Positions 53,901 to 62,700 of a stretch of DNA of 64,000 nucleotides are shown here, piece after piece. The translations under genes and the position numbers were made by a program. Numbering within the stretch: the stretch's first letter is position 1; each line of letters opens with the position of its first letter. The stretch is from assembly GCF_900091565.1 (NCBI RefSeq), contig NZ_FMCV01000029.1, positions 1-64,000 of the forward strand. The letters run 5' to 3'. The stretch is from Micromonospora marina (GTDB lineage Bacteria > Actinomycetota > Actinomycetes > Mycobacteriales > Micromonosporaceae). The notes beneath the pieces are model-generated. The model saw only the letters and a list, made by a program, of their open reading frames with translations. It made no database searches and was not told the origin of the DNA.

Positions 53901-54261
53901 CCTGCAGCCGGGCGAGCAGCGTCGTCCAGGACGCACCGCTGATCACGCAGTGGTCGAGCGCGGCCTCACCGGAATAGACGTCGACGGCGGCGAGGGCGGG
54001 ATCGGCACTGGCCAGGGTGATGCCGCGCAACTGGGCACCGTCCCCGTGCACCACCAGTACGCTGCCCTCCTCGACCCGCACCTCCACCGAGCCCGGTTCG
54101 GCCGCGCTGATCGTGATCCGGTCGCCGACGACGATCTTCTCGGCGTACCGGCCGGGATGGACGGTGATCGTCGCCCCGGCCCGGGCACGGGCCACCGCGG
54201 CACCGATCGTCGGGTACGCGCCGGGCTTGCCCCCGCCAACCACCAGTACCTGTCGGGTCAT
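50953..54261 (-). CDS. Beta-helix repeat protein fused to EccA/CbxX-type AAA+ domains
   Basis: 1102 residues, overlapping the upstream gene by 4 bp. Residues 1-520 are a right-handed parallel beta-helix (rungs such as GVVVTETGVLTLRRCAV and GIEVGPAGVISATETRV). An acidic/Pro linker follows, then a CbxX/CfqX AAA+ ATPase as in EccA and SpoVK (about 560-830): Walker A FAGPPGTGKTTVARLYG, Walker B GGVLFIDEAYTL, arginine-finger region SRFTRTIEFPNYS. The last 200 residues are a second AAA+ domain in which Walker A is GPSGSGRSE (Lys to Arg) and Walker B is LLVDWADD (catalytic Glu lost), so it is probably inactive. EccA-type ATPases help T7SS substrate handling. Confidence 0.9.
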   Translation of the reverse strand: MTRQVLVVGGGKPGAYPTIGAAVARARAGATITVHPGRYAEKIVVGDRITISAAEPGSVEVRVEEGSVLVVHGDGAQLRGITLASADPALAAVDVYSGEAALDHCVISGASWTTLLARLQGSVALRGCEIRGPAGSGVVVTSAAPSTIEDTVISEVAGSGVVVTETGVLTLRRCAVRDTGANSVCVNGDGRLTVEQAEISGAGKPAVVVEQRGWARMGRLTVTDSSNVDLFLRGAVDVVVTDSRFTGAAVQSAHIADGAAPRFEGCLFGGAGHSAVHVTGAARPVFTDCTFADTPIGISVAGSSAPRFAGATIRGTTTHLAVVDESASAVVQRLRAEISSGAGLRVAGGAALEGTDLVVAAGPALALEVTEGARGAVHEARITGTAASAVVVGGGAVLELRTALIRGTGVRVEHGELRLRDSEVVEAAGTGIEVGPAGVISATETRVRRAGHAGVAFGRGGRGDLTDCELLGNGTVGVDVDTPEPVTLLRCVVQDSGVEDVRRVADAQLTVEGLSSDRPAEPVSPAAGGPASSDPSGGDEQDGGPPPAVPELGGPLGELNGLIGLREVKHEVTALINLIKMAQVRQEMGLPMPPMSRHLVFAGPPGTGKTTVARLYGSVLAELGILTKGHMVEAARADLVGQYIGSTAIKTTELVTKALGGVLFIDEAYTLSAGSGGSGPDFGQEAIDALMKMMEDHRDELVVIVAGYSELMQRFLASNPGMASRFTRTIEFPNYSVEELVTITSNLCGKHYYELTDDAVEALRTYFTRVPKNATFGNGRVARKLFEAMINNQASRLATTPPSKDSELNRLTALDLVPELELLDTMPVAESDQPDSARNPAAAINAARSWRRVCDLVGVAPVRDAVGATLLQLCELRNRRRGYGRHANTVISGPSGSGRSEIARLYAAGLSELDLVPVGQLIRVGSHDLTPQWPGQTRSLVEAALRDAEGGVLLVDWADDGTGAGPEIIEHLVAETRRTPGDPVVVLLAEPETATALSRAVPAVGEIFGQHWSMPAYSPEELAEIVVRHLVRRGHEVPDDVRAALVGLAAGLPARTVRAAHLYSWQLTRTAASRTLALADLHGVTARRVATSEPAVGLAAVG

Positions 54262-56927
54262 CCCCCGCTCACCTCCTCATCCGCCGGGCGGCGGTCCAGG
54301 CCGGGCAGCACGCCGAACCGGTCCCGGGCGGCCGAACCGACCCGCCGGGCCGGTTCGGCCTCGGCCCACCGGTTCAGGCTGCGCCGCAGCGATGTCGCGG
54401 CGAGTTCGTCGAAGGACGCCCGACCGGGATCGACTCGCCCGTCCGGACCGATCTCGGTGGCCCCGATCTCGCGCATCAGGATGGCGCCGCGCTGGTCGCC
54501 CGCCGGCTCCCGCAACTCCAGGATCTTGAAGTGGGTTCCGGGCAGGAACAGCACCCGGTCCTCGACCCGGTCGTCGCCCGCCGGCTCCAGCAGCGCCGTC
54601 CGACGGGCGGTCATCGACCAGATCAGTACGTCGGTGTCGCCCGGCTGCCCCGAACAGGGCGCGGTCAGCGCGGTGACGAACGACCAGTCGGTGACCGGCC
54701 GGCGCTGCCGGTAGTACGCCCACTCCGCGGCCAGCGGCGAGGTGCGGTAGATCGCCGCGCCCCGGTAGGACGGCAGCCGGGACAGCCCCGCGACCACGCA
54801 CCGCGCGAACGGTACGTGCGGGCCGATGGTCCCGGACCGCAGGCCGACGTCGACAGCAGCGCCCCGCCCGGACAGGTAGAGGCGGACCGCCACCGAGTCG
54901 GCGAGGATGTCGTCGGCACTGACACCTCCCGAACCCTGCAGCCCCGGATGCTCGGACATGATCCGGGCGACCGAGCTGGCCATCGTGTCGAAATCCCGAC
55001 TGAGCGCGCGACGCAGCCAGGCCCGCTCGTCGTCGAGCTGGCGGCGCTTGGGCAGGAGCGCGGACGCCGACGCGGCGGGCACCGGCTGGTGCCGTACCCC
55101 CAGGTCCACCGGGCCCGGCGCGGGTCGGGGTGGCGCAGCGGTGACAGCTGGGGGCGGCGCTGCGCCGGCCGGCCGGTCCGGCGCCGCAGCGGGCGGCACC
55201 ACCAGCTCCGCGGCGGCCATCCCCGGCGGGGCGACCGGAGCCGGCGGGGCGACCGGAGCCGGCGGGGCGGCGACCGGCTCGGTGCCGGCCACCGACCGGG
55301 CCGTCACGGGGGTCACCGCCGGCTCGGGCACCGCGACCGGCCCGATCGGGACCGGCGGCGGCCCGGCCGGTTCCGGGTGGGACGACGGCTCCGCACGCAC
55401 CGGCACGGCTGCCGGAGGTACGGGCGGAACGGCCACCGTCGCCGGCTCCGCCACCGGGACCGGCGGTGCGATGGGCGCGGCCACCGGCGGAACCCGGTCC
55501 GCTACCGGCGCGGGGACCGGTCGCACCGCCACCGCCGGATGGACGACGGCCTCGGCCATCGGTGCCGGGACGGCCGTCACGGCCGGCTGCGGTGCCTCCC
55601 GAGGCGCCCGGATGACGATCGGCGGTGCCGTGGCGACCAACACCGCCTCCGCCCGGCCCGCCGGCCGCTGCCGTACCAGCTCCGACGTCGACAGCAGCGT
55701 GTGCTCCGGGCCGGTGCTGCTCTCGACCCGGGCCGCGAGGTCCTCGGCGAGTTCACGCATCCGGCCGGTACGGTCGGCCACCGAGTCGTCGAAGACCAGC
55801 CTGCTTCCCTCCGGGTCGAGCCGCAGGTCACGGATCTGGTCGGCGTTCGGCGGAACCTGCGCCGAACGCACCCACAGCCCGGCCTGGACCACCTCGATCA
55901 CGGCGTCCGGGGCGTACCAGTAGGTCCGGCTCTCGATCTCCTCGACGTGGGGCAGCGGGGCACGGTGGCGCAGCACCGCCGGACGCCGCCCCTTCACGGT
56001 GTCCCGCGAACGCGGGACGTAGCCGAGCTCCAGCGCGAACGGCTGCCAGCCCAGCACGCCGTCGGCGCGTACCGCCCGGATCTCGTACTTGTACGGAGCA
56101 CCGATGGGCACGCCGGTGTAGCAGATGACACCGGTCGCGAGCAGGTCGGCGAGGGCCTGGCCGAACGCCTCGCCCTCCGGCAGACGGACGTCGCCGTACT
56201 GGACGAACCGGGCCCGGTCCCGGCTCTGCGGATCGAGGCCACGCCAGAAGCGGACCACGTCGTCGAGAGAGAGCGGCGCGGTGCCTGGGCAGCCGAGCAG
56301 CACCGTCATCACCTCCGGCTGGCACGGAACGTCGGTGACCAGCCGCTGACGATGCTCGGCCACCGTCTCCGGGTCGCGTACGTCGTGGATCCAGACGCCA
56401 CCCGGCAACGGCTCGATCTCCCCGGTCGAGCTGGACGCCCGCCGCTCGGTCGCCGCCTTGTCCCACATCGGGGCCGGGTAGCGCTTGGCGTCCCAGGTAG
56501 GCGGTTTGCCCGGACGGAACCTGATCCACCCACTGTTCGGTGTGGAGTGCACGAACAGCCCGCCGCCCGCGCCCCGGATCAGCTCACCGTCAGGGGCGAT
56601 GACGGTGCGGTTCAGCCGCTCCGACAGCCACTGCCCGGCCATCGCAGCCGTGTCGCCGTACGACCCACAGGCCATCAGCCGGATGCCTCGGCGGCGTCGG
56701 GGCAGCACGAGCGCCATCGACTCCCAGGATCCGATCGGCAGGCTGTGTCCCAGATCGAGCACCACCACGTCGTTGTCGGCGTCCTCGACCACGGTCAACG
56801 CCAACGACTGCGCCTCGGCGCTGATCGTCTCCTCGGCGTGCAACACCATCGCGTTACCGACGGTGTGCTGGACGACACCGCCGGCCGGGCCGCCCTGGCC
56901 GCGCAGCAGACCACGGATCACGGACAT
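54258..56927 (-). CDS. Large T7SS-associated protein with degenerate ART-like C-terminus (paralogue 2)
   Basis: 889 residues from ATG 56927 (MSVIRGLLRGQGG), preceded by GGAAGGGTGAAGG; an upstream start at 56963 would overlap eccB. It is the longer paralogue of the 41354-43564 protein. Three parts are seen: an N-terminal alpha/beta domain (VLHAEETISAEAQSLAL, NDVVVLDLGHSLPIGSWESM, RRRRGIRLMACG), a Pro/Ala/Val-rich disordered linker (about residues 480-620), and a C-terminal ART-like domain (YRGAAIYRTSP, DTDVLIWSMTARRTALLEPA, DRVLFLPGTHFKIL). The ExE pair is reduced to a single Glu (VEDRVLF). It lies between eccB and the AAA+ fusion in the T7SS operon, so it is likely a secretion-system component or regulator. 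Confidence 0.78.
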   Translation of the reverse strand: MSVIRGLLRGQGGPAGGVVQHTVGNAMVLHAEETISAEAQSLALTVVEDADNDVVVLDLGHSLPIGSWESMALVLPRRRRGIRLMACGSYGDTAAMAGQWLSERLNRTVIAPDGELIRGAGGGLFVHSTPNSGWIRFRPGKPPTWDAKRYPAPMWDKAATERRASSSTGEIEPLPGGVWIHDVRDPETVAEHRQRLVTDVPCQPEVMTVLLGCPGTAPLSLDDVVRFWRGLDPQSRDRARFVQYGDVRLPEGEAFGQALADLLATGVICYTGVPIGAPYKYEIRAVRADGVLGWQPFALELGYVPRSRDTVKGRRPAVLRHRAPLPHVEEIESRTYWYAPDAVIEVVQAGLWVRSAQVPPNADQIRDLRLDPEGSRLVFDDSVADRTGRMRELAEDLAARVESSTGPEHTLLSTSELVRQRPAGRAEAVLVATAPPIVIRAPREAPQPAVTAVPAPMAEAVVHPAVAVRPVPAPVADRVPPVAAPIAPPVPVAEPATVAVPPVPPAAVPVRAEPSSHPEPAGPPPVPIGPVAVPEPAVTPVTARSVAGTEPVAAPPAPVAPPAPVAPPGMAAAELVVPPAAAPDRPAGAAPPPAVTAAPPRPAPGPVDLGVRHQPVPAASASALLPKRRQLDDERAWLRRALSRDFDTMASSVARIMSEHPGLQGSGGVSADDILADSVAVRLYLSGRGAAVDVGLRSGTIGPHVPFARCVVAGLSRLPSYRGAAIYRTSPLAAEWAYYRQRRPVTDWSFVTALTAPCSGQPGDTDVLIWSMTARRTALLEPAGDDRVEDRVLFLPGTHFKILELREPAGDQRGAILMREIGATEIGPDGRVDPGRASFDELAATSLRRSLNRWAEAEPARRVGSAARDRFGVLPGLDRRPADEEVSGG

Positions 56928-56931
56928 GCCT

Positions 56932-58296
56932 TCACCCTTCCGCCAGGCTGGTAACGGCTCCACGGCTCAACACCGGACCCTGGGGCAGCACCGACAGCAG
57001 TTCCTTCGGGAACGGCACGGGGCTGACGCCGGAGAGCTTCAGCGCCGCCACCGTGGATTCGTCGGCCAGGCGGTGGACCCGGCCCTCGTCGGAGATGAAC
57101 GCGAGCTGGCGGGTGGCCGCCGGTGAGGCGGCCGGCACCGGCAGCACCAGCATCCCCGAGCCGCGGCGGACCTGCACGGTCGCCGTCCCGTCGGCGGTGA
57201 CCCCCGAGTCCCCCGGTGCAGCGAGGACCACCACGCCGGCGACCGTCTCGGGCCCGACCTGGATCTGTCGCACGCAGACGGCCTGGTCGGCGGTCTCGGC
57301 GAGCCGCCACGACGCGACGTCGGGCAGGCGGTCGAGCAGCGTCCGGTCGGCCGAACGGCGGGCGTCGACGATCGCGGCCGACCCCACCTCGACCGGGGGC
57401 TGGGTGGTCGCGGCGTCGGCGATCAGGAACTCGGTACGGCTCATCGGTGCCAGCCCGTCCCGGCGCAGGACGAAATGCTGCGCCGAGCCGGTCTCCGCGC
57501 GCTGCCGGAACAGCGTGCCGACGGGGTACCGCCGCCCGCCGACCGGAGGTCCGGTCTCGCCCGCCCCGGCGATCTCGGCGGGAGCCAGCGCCGGGCCGCC
57601 CCGAAGCCAGTCGAGCCACATCTTCGGGGCCGGCGGCGGGTCGAGCGCGGCAGCACCGAGGGCCACCAGCACCGCCTCGTCGTCGATCCGGTACCTGAGC
57701 TGGTTGGCCAGCAGGTACCGCACCCCGGCGCCGTCGCGGACCACCAGGAACCGGTCCGGTGGCAGGACGGTGGTGGGGCCGCTCGGGGCGAGCTGGACCC
57801 CCAGGCCGGTGTTGCCCCCGGCGGGTGCCACCGAGCCGGGCAGGCAGGCCAGCCACGGGCCCCGGGTCAACGCGTCGGCGGCGGGCATCTGCCGCGGGGC
57901 GCCCACCAGCCCCAGCGGCACCCCCCGGGGCACGTCGGTCAGCGAGTTCCTCGAGATGAGTTTGACCTGACCCGCCGCGCCCTGGATCAGCATCGCCGAC
58001 GTGAGGTCGGGCACCTGGTGCAGGACCCCGTCGACGACCACGTACCGGTTACCGGTTTCCTTCTCCACCAGGATCACGCCGGCCTGCCGGTAGGCCCGGC
58101 TGCCGCCGGGGACGATCCAGCCGTAGACCGCGAAGCCACCCAGCACCAGCACCAGCACGACGACCCCGGCCAGCAGGCCGGTCTGGGAGCGGCGGCCGGG
58201 GATCTCCGCCCCGGTCGGATCCCCCTCGACCAGGGCCGAGCTGAGCCGGCCCATCATGAACGTGTGGGCGTGGACGTGGTCGCGCTGCGTCTGCAC
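56932..58296 (-). CDS. eccB: EccB, type VII secretion membrane component
   Basis: 454 residues, about the usual EccB length. A short cytosolic N-terminus (RDHVHAHTFMMGRLSSALVE) is followed by one transmembrane segment (LLAGVVVLVLVLGGFAVYG, about residues 41-60) and a large periplasmic-side domain with EccB repeats (GNRYVVVDGVLHQVPDLTSAM; GGRRYPVGTLFRQ). EccB is a core subunit of the ESX membrane complex with EccC, EccD and EccE. It starts after eccD with a 6-bp gap in the leftward operon. Confidence 0.95.
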   Translation of the reverse strand: MQTQRDHVHAHTFMMGRLSSALVEGDPTGAEIPGRRSQTGLLAGVVVLVLVLGGFAVYGWIVPGGSRAYRQAGVILVEKETGNRYVVVDGVLHQVPDLTSAMLIQGAAGQVKLISRNSLTDVPRGVPLGLVGAPRQMPAADALTRGPWLACLPGSVAPAGGNTGLGVQLAPSGPTTVLPPDRFLVVRDGAGVRYLLANQLRYRIDDEAVLVALGAAALDPPPAPKMWLDWLRGGPALAPAEIAGAGETGPPVGGRRYPVGTLFRQRAETGSAQHFVLRRDGLAPMSRTEFLIADAATTQPPVEVGSAAIVDARRSADRTLLDRLPDVASWRLAETADQAVCVRQIQVGPETVAGVVVLAAPGDSGVTADGTATVQVRRGSGMLVLPVPAASPAATRQLAFISDEGRVHRLADESTVAALKLSGVSPVPFPKELLSVLPQGPVLSRGAVTSLAEG

Positions 58297-58302
58297 CCCG
58301 GC

Positions 58303-59709
58303 CTACCCGAACAACCCGCGGGCCCAGGCGTACAGGCCGAGGATCTGCGCCAGCACCGGCAACACCGCCACCCCCGTCACCACGTCCAGGAACGTCGCCG
58401 TGTACTCCCAGAACGGCAGTAGCCGCCGCGGCCAGGGCCGCATCGCGGCCAGCACCAGCGGGACCAGCACCGCCAGCAACCCGGCCAGCAGGACCCACCG
58501 CCATCCGTCGGGCAGCAGTTGGGAGAAGCGATCGAGGACCATCAGGTACCCGACCGTACCGGCGGCGGTCAGCGCGACGCGCTGCCACAACCCGAGGAAG
58601 GTACGCGCGCGCAGCAGGATTGCACTCGCGACCGTCGACACCAGCGCCCACCCCGCCCAACCGGGTGTCGCGAGCACCAGATCGAACAGGACCGGGAGCG
58701 CGAGCGCGACGCTGACCATCGTCACCGTCAGGTAGGTGTCGGCGTCGTCGGTGCGCTCCCGCACCACGTCGGAGGGGACCGGCTCGATGTCGTACGACAT
58801 GTCGGCGCCGGTCTTCGGTAGCTGCGGCCCGCGCAGCCGGGCGAACTTCACCACCGCCCGGGGCGCCACCACGACCACCGTCAGCGCCACCGTGACGGCG
58901 ATGCCGGCGCTCTGGTGCCAGGCCAGCGACGAGGCCAGGTGTACCAGCACCAGCACACTGGTCGCGGTGCCGGTCGCCGCGAACACCAGCATCGGGGCGA
59001 ACGGCAGGTGCGGGGTGAGGGTCCGCTGGGCCAGCAGCAGCACCGCGGCCACCCCGGCCACCGCGGTCGCGGCGGCCAGCACCGCCGGTCCGGTGACGGC
59101 GATCCCGGTCGGATCCCCGTCCACCGCGCCGGCGGCCGCCAGCGCCGCGAACGCCGCGGCGGCAGTACCGAAGAGCAGCGAGAACACGCCGTCGGCCACC
59201 CGGCGGGCGTAGACCAGCGCGGCGGTGAGGAACGCCGCCGCGAGGACACCGGCGGCGACCACCTGCGCCAGCACCGGACCCCGATCGGTGAGCAGCACGG
59301 CGAGCAGGCTCAGCGCGACGGAGGACAGCACCAGGAACAGCGGCCGGCGGTACTCCGGCTGCCAGCGGTCCGAGCGGCGGTTGACGGTGGTGGCGATGCC
59401 CTCCGCGAGGTCGTCGAAGTCCAGCTCGGGCAGCGGGTCCTCGGCCCGGCGCAGGTGCAGTACCTCCCCTTCCAGCCAGTCCAGGCTCTCCGGGGTGGCG
59501 GCGAGGTCGAACGGGGCCGCGCCGAGACGCTGCAACACCCAGGCGCCCCCGGTGTCGTCGCCCTCGGGCCGCCGGTCCGGCACGGCGTGCTGCAGCAGCA
59601 TCGGCAGCAGAGCGGCCACCGGCATGGTGGACGGGACAGCCACGTCGACCCTGCGGTCCGGGCCGACGACGCTGATCCGGCACAACCGCCCCTGCATCGC
59701 GGTGGTCAC
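58303..59709 (-). CDS. eccD: EccD, type VII secretion integral membrane protein
   Basis: 468 residues. N-terminal ubiquitin-like (YukD) domain at about 1-90 (GRLCRISVVGPDRRVDVAVP; LLPMLLQHAVPDRR), then about 11 hydrophobic segments from residue 125 to the end (LFLVLSSVALSLLAVLLTD first). EccD lines the cavity of the ESX membrane complex. It lies 28 bp after the EccC gene and just before eccB in the leftward operon. Confidence 0.95.
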   Translation of the reverse strand: MTTAMQGRLCRISVVGPDRRVDVAVPSTMPVAALLPMLLQHAVPDRRPEGDDTGGAWVLQRLGAAPFDLAATPESLDWLEGEVLHLRRAEDPLPELDFDDLAEGIATTVNRRSDRWQPEYRRPLFLVLSSVALSLLAVLLTDRGPVLAQVVAAGVLAAAFLTAALVYARRVADGVFSLLFGTAAAAFAALAAAGAVDGDPTGIAVTGPAVLAAATAVAGVAAVLLLAQRTLTPHLPFAPMLVFAATGTATSVLVLVHLASSLAWHQSAGIAVTVALTVVVVAPRAVVKFARLRGPQLPKTGADMSYDIEPVPSDVVRERTDDADTYLTVTMVSVALALPVLFDLVLATPGWAGWALVSTVASAILLRARTFLGLWQRVALTAAGTVGYLMVLDRFSQLLPDGWRWVLLAGLLAVLVPLVLAAMRPWPRRLLPFWEYTATFLDVVTGVAVLPVLAQILGLYAWARGLFG

Positions 59710-59737
59710 CCGCGTACTCCCTTCGAAGCCGGAAGGC

Positions 59738-62700
59738 TCATTCGACGTATCCGGTCTGCATCAGCGACACCCCGCGGCGGGTGACCCGCTGGGCCCGTCC
59801 CGGCGGCAACCGGCGCGGCGCCGCCTCCCCCAGGAACTTGCCCTCTTCCTTGGGGTACGACAGCAGGGTCGCCGGCGTGCCGAGTTCCCAGAGCCGGCGG
59901 ATGACCGGGTCCATCATGGCCCGCATCGCGCCGGAGGTGCTGCGGGCGACGATCAGGTGCAGACCGATGGTCAGGCCCTGGGCCAGCAGCGGCAGCAGCG
60001 GTTCGAGCGTCGAGCCCACCCCACCGCTCTTGGTCATCAGGTCGTAGTCGTCGACCACGACGAACAGCTCCGGCCCCTCCCACCAGTCCCGCCTGCGCAT
60101 CCGCTCGGACGAGATCTCCGGGCCCGGCACCCGCCGGTTCATCGACACCGCGGCCTGCCCGGCAAGCTCGAAGAGCTTGTCCCCGGTGAAACCGAACCCG
60201 ACCTGGTAGGCGGCCGGCAGGGCGGTGTCCAGGTCCCGCCGGGAGTCGCCGAGCACCACCTTCGCCTGCTCCGGGGTCCAGCGTCGCTGGATCGCCCGCA
60301 GCACCAGACGCAGCACATTCGACTTGCCGGTCTCGTTGTCCCCGAAGACCAGCAGGTGCGGGGTGGTCATGAAGTCGTGCCAGACCGGGGCCAGGCGCTG
60401 CTCGTCCAGGCCGAGGCAGACCCTGAACCCCGGTTCCGGGTCCGGCAGCCGTTCGACCGGCAGTACGGTGGGCAGCATCCGTACGCTGGGGGCCGGCGGA
60501 CCGGACCAGAAGGTGCCGATCTCCTCGGTGACCGACTTGGTCGCCTCGGCCAGGTCGGTCACCTGCGTACTGCCGTCCATCCGGGGCAGCGCGCCCAGGA
60601 AGTGCAGGCCGTCGGAGGTCAGGCCACGGCCGGGCTGGTTCGGCACGGTGGCCGCCTTGCGGGAGCCCACCTCGGACTCCATCGCGTCGCCGAGCCGCAG
60701 CTCCAGCTTGGTGCCGATCAGGTCACGCAGCCACGTCCGCATCTCCGACCAGCGGGTCGCCGTGATGATCACGTGGATGCCGAAGGACAGCCCCCGCGAG
60801 ACGAGTTCCTGGAACCGGCTGTCCAGCTCGGTGAAGTCCTGCTTCATCGTGTAGTAGCCGTCGATGACCAGGAAGACATGCCCGAACGGGTCGTCGATGT
60901 CACCGCGCGCGCGAGCCGCCAGGTAGCTCTGCATCGAGTCCAGTCCACGCGCCGCGAACTCGGCTTCCCGCCGCTCCATGACCTGCCCGATCTCCTGGAT
61001 CGTGCGGACCACCCGGTCCCGCTCCATGCGGGTGGCGATCGAGCCGATGTGCGGCAGACCGGCGACCGACGACAGTCCCCCGCCACCGAAGTCCAACCCG
61101 TAGAACTGCACCTCCTGCGGGGTGTTGGTGAACGCCAGGCCCAGCAGCAGGCTGCGCAGCAGCGTCGACTTGCCGCTCTGCGGCGCACCGGCGATGCCCA
61201 CGTGCCCGTCGGCCCCGCCCAGGTCGACGGTCAGCAGCTCGCGGAGCTGGTCCTGCGGTCGGTCCACCACACCGACCGGCACCCGCAGCCGGCCCTGCGC
61301 GTCCGGGTCGTCCACGGTCATCCCACGTACCGGGTCCGGCACCACGCTCGGCAGCAACGCGTCGAGGCTCGACGCGGCCGACAGCGGCGGAAGCCAGACC
61401 TGCCGGGCCGGCGGCCCCGACCCGGCCAGCCGGTCGAGCAGCACCTCGACCAGGGTCGGCCCGGTCGCCGCCTCGGCCTCCTCCGCCAGCTCGGTCGGCT
61501 CGGCGGCGATCAGCCGCTCGCGGCCGGGGTCGTGCCGGGTGTCGACCTGCCGGCCGGTGAACTCGACGACCCGCAGCGGGGCCGGCTCGTCGTCGCGGCG
61601 TTCCCGCACCGCCCCCGTCCCGGTGTACGGGCCGGAGACGTACGCCGACTTGAACCGGACCAGGTTGGTGGTGTCCAGCCGGAGGTAGCCGTTGCCCGGC
61701 TCGGGCGGCAGCTCGTACGCCTTGCCGACCCCGATCACCGACCGGGACTCCATCGACGAGAAGGTACGCAACGCGATCCGGTACGACAGGTGCCCCTCCA
61801 CCCGGTTGATCCGGCCCTCGTCGAGGCGCTGCGACGCGAGCAGCAGGTGCACCCCGAGGCTGCGGCCCAGCCGGCCGATCGAGACGAACAGGTCCATGAA
61901 CTCGCTCTTGCTGGAGAGCAGCTCACTGAACTCGTCCACGATGATCAACAGCACCGGGAACGGCACCAGCTGGGCACCGGCGGCCCGCGCCTTCTCGTAG
62001 TCGAACAACGAGGCGTACCCGCTGGCCCGCAACGCCTCCTGACGTCGGGTCATCTCGCCGTTGAGCGCGTCCTGCATCCGGTCGACCAGCGGCAGCTCGT
62101 CCGCCAGGTTGGTGATCACCGCCGAGGTGTGCGGCAGTCTCTCCATGCCGAGGAAGGTCGCGCCGCCCTTGAAGTCGACCAGCACCAGGTTGAGGATCTC
62201 CGAGCTGTGCGTGGCGGCGAGGGCGCAGACCAGCGTCCGTAGCAGCTCCGACTTCCCGGACCCGGTCGCCCCGATGAGCAGCCCGTGCGGACCCATCCCG
62301 CCCTGCGCCGACTCCTTCAGGTCCAACTCGATGACCTCGCCGTCCTCGGTGACCCCGATCGGCACGGTGAGCCGGTTGCGCTGCGGCTGCCGGGTCCGCC
62401 ACAACGCCGGTACGTCGAAGGTGTAGGCGTCGCGGATGCCGAGCAGGGTGGTCAGCTCGAAGCTGGACTCCATCGGCTCGTCGACCACGTCGAGGGTGCC
62501 GCTGGTCCGCTTCGGCGCGATGATCCGGGCCAGTGCCTCACTCGCCGTCACGTCCAGGCCGTCCCGCTGCGCCGTGCCGGTGGTTTCCCCGGCCGGGTAC
62601 GAAACCTGGTCGTCCGCCACGGACAGGCGCAGCACCTTCGGGCCGCCCGGCATCCCACCGGTCAGGTCGAGCAGCACCACGTTGCGGATCCCGGCACCCA

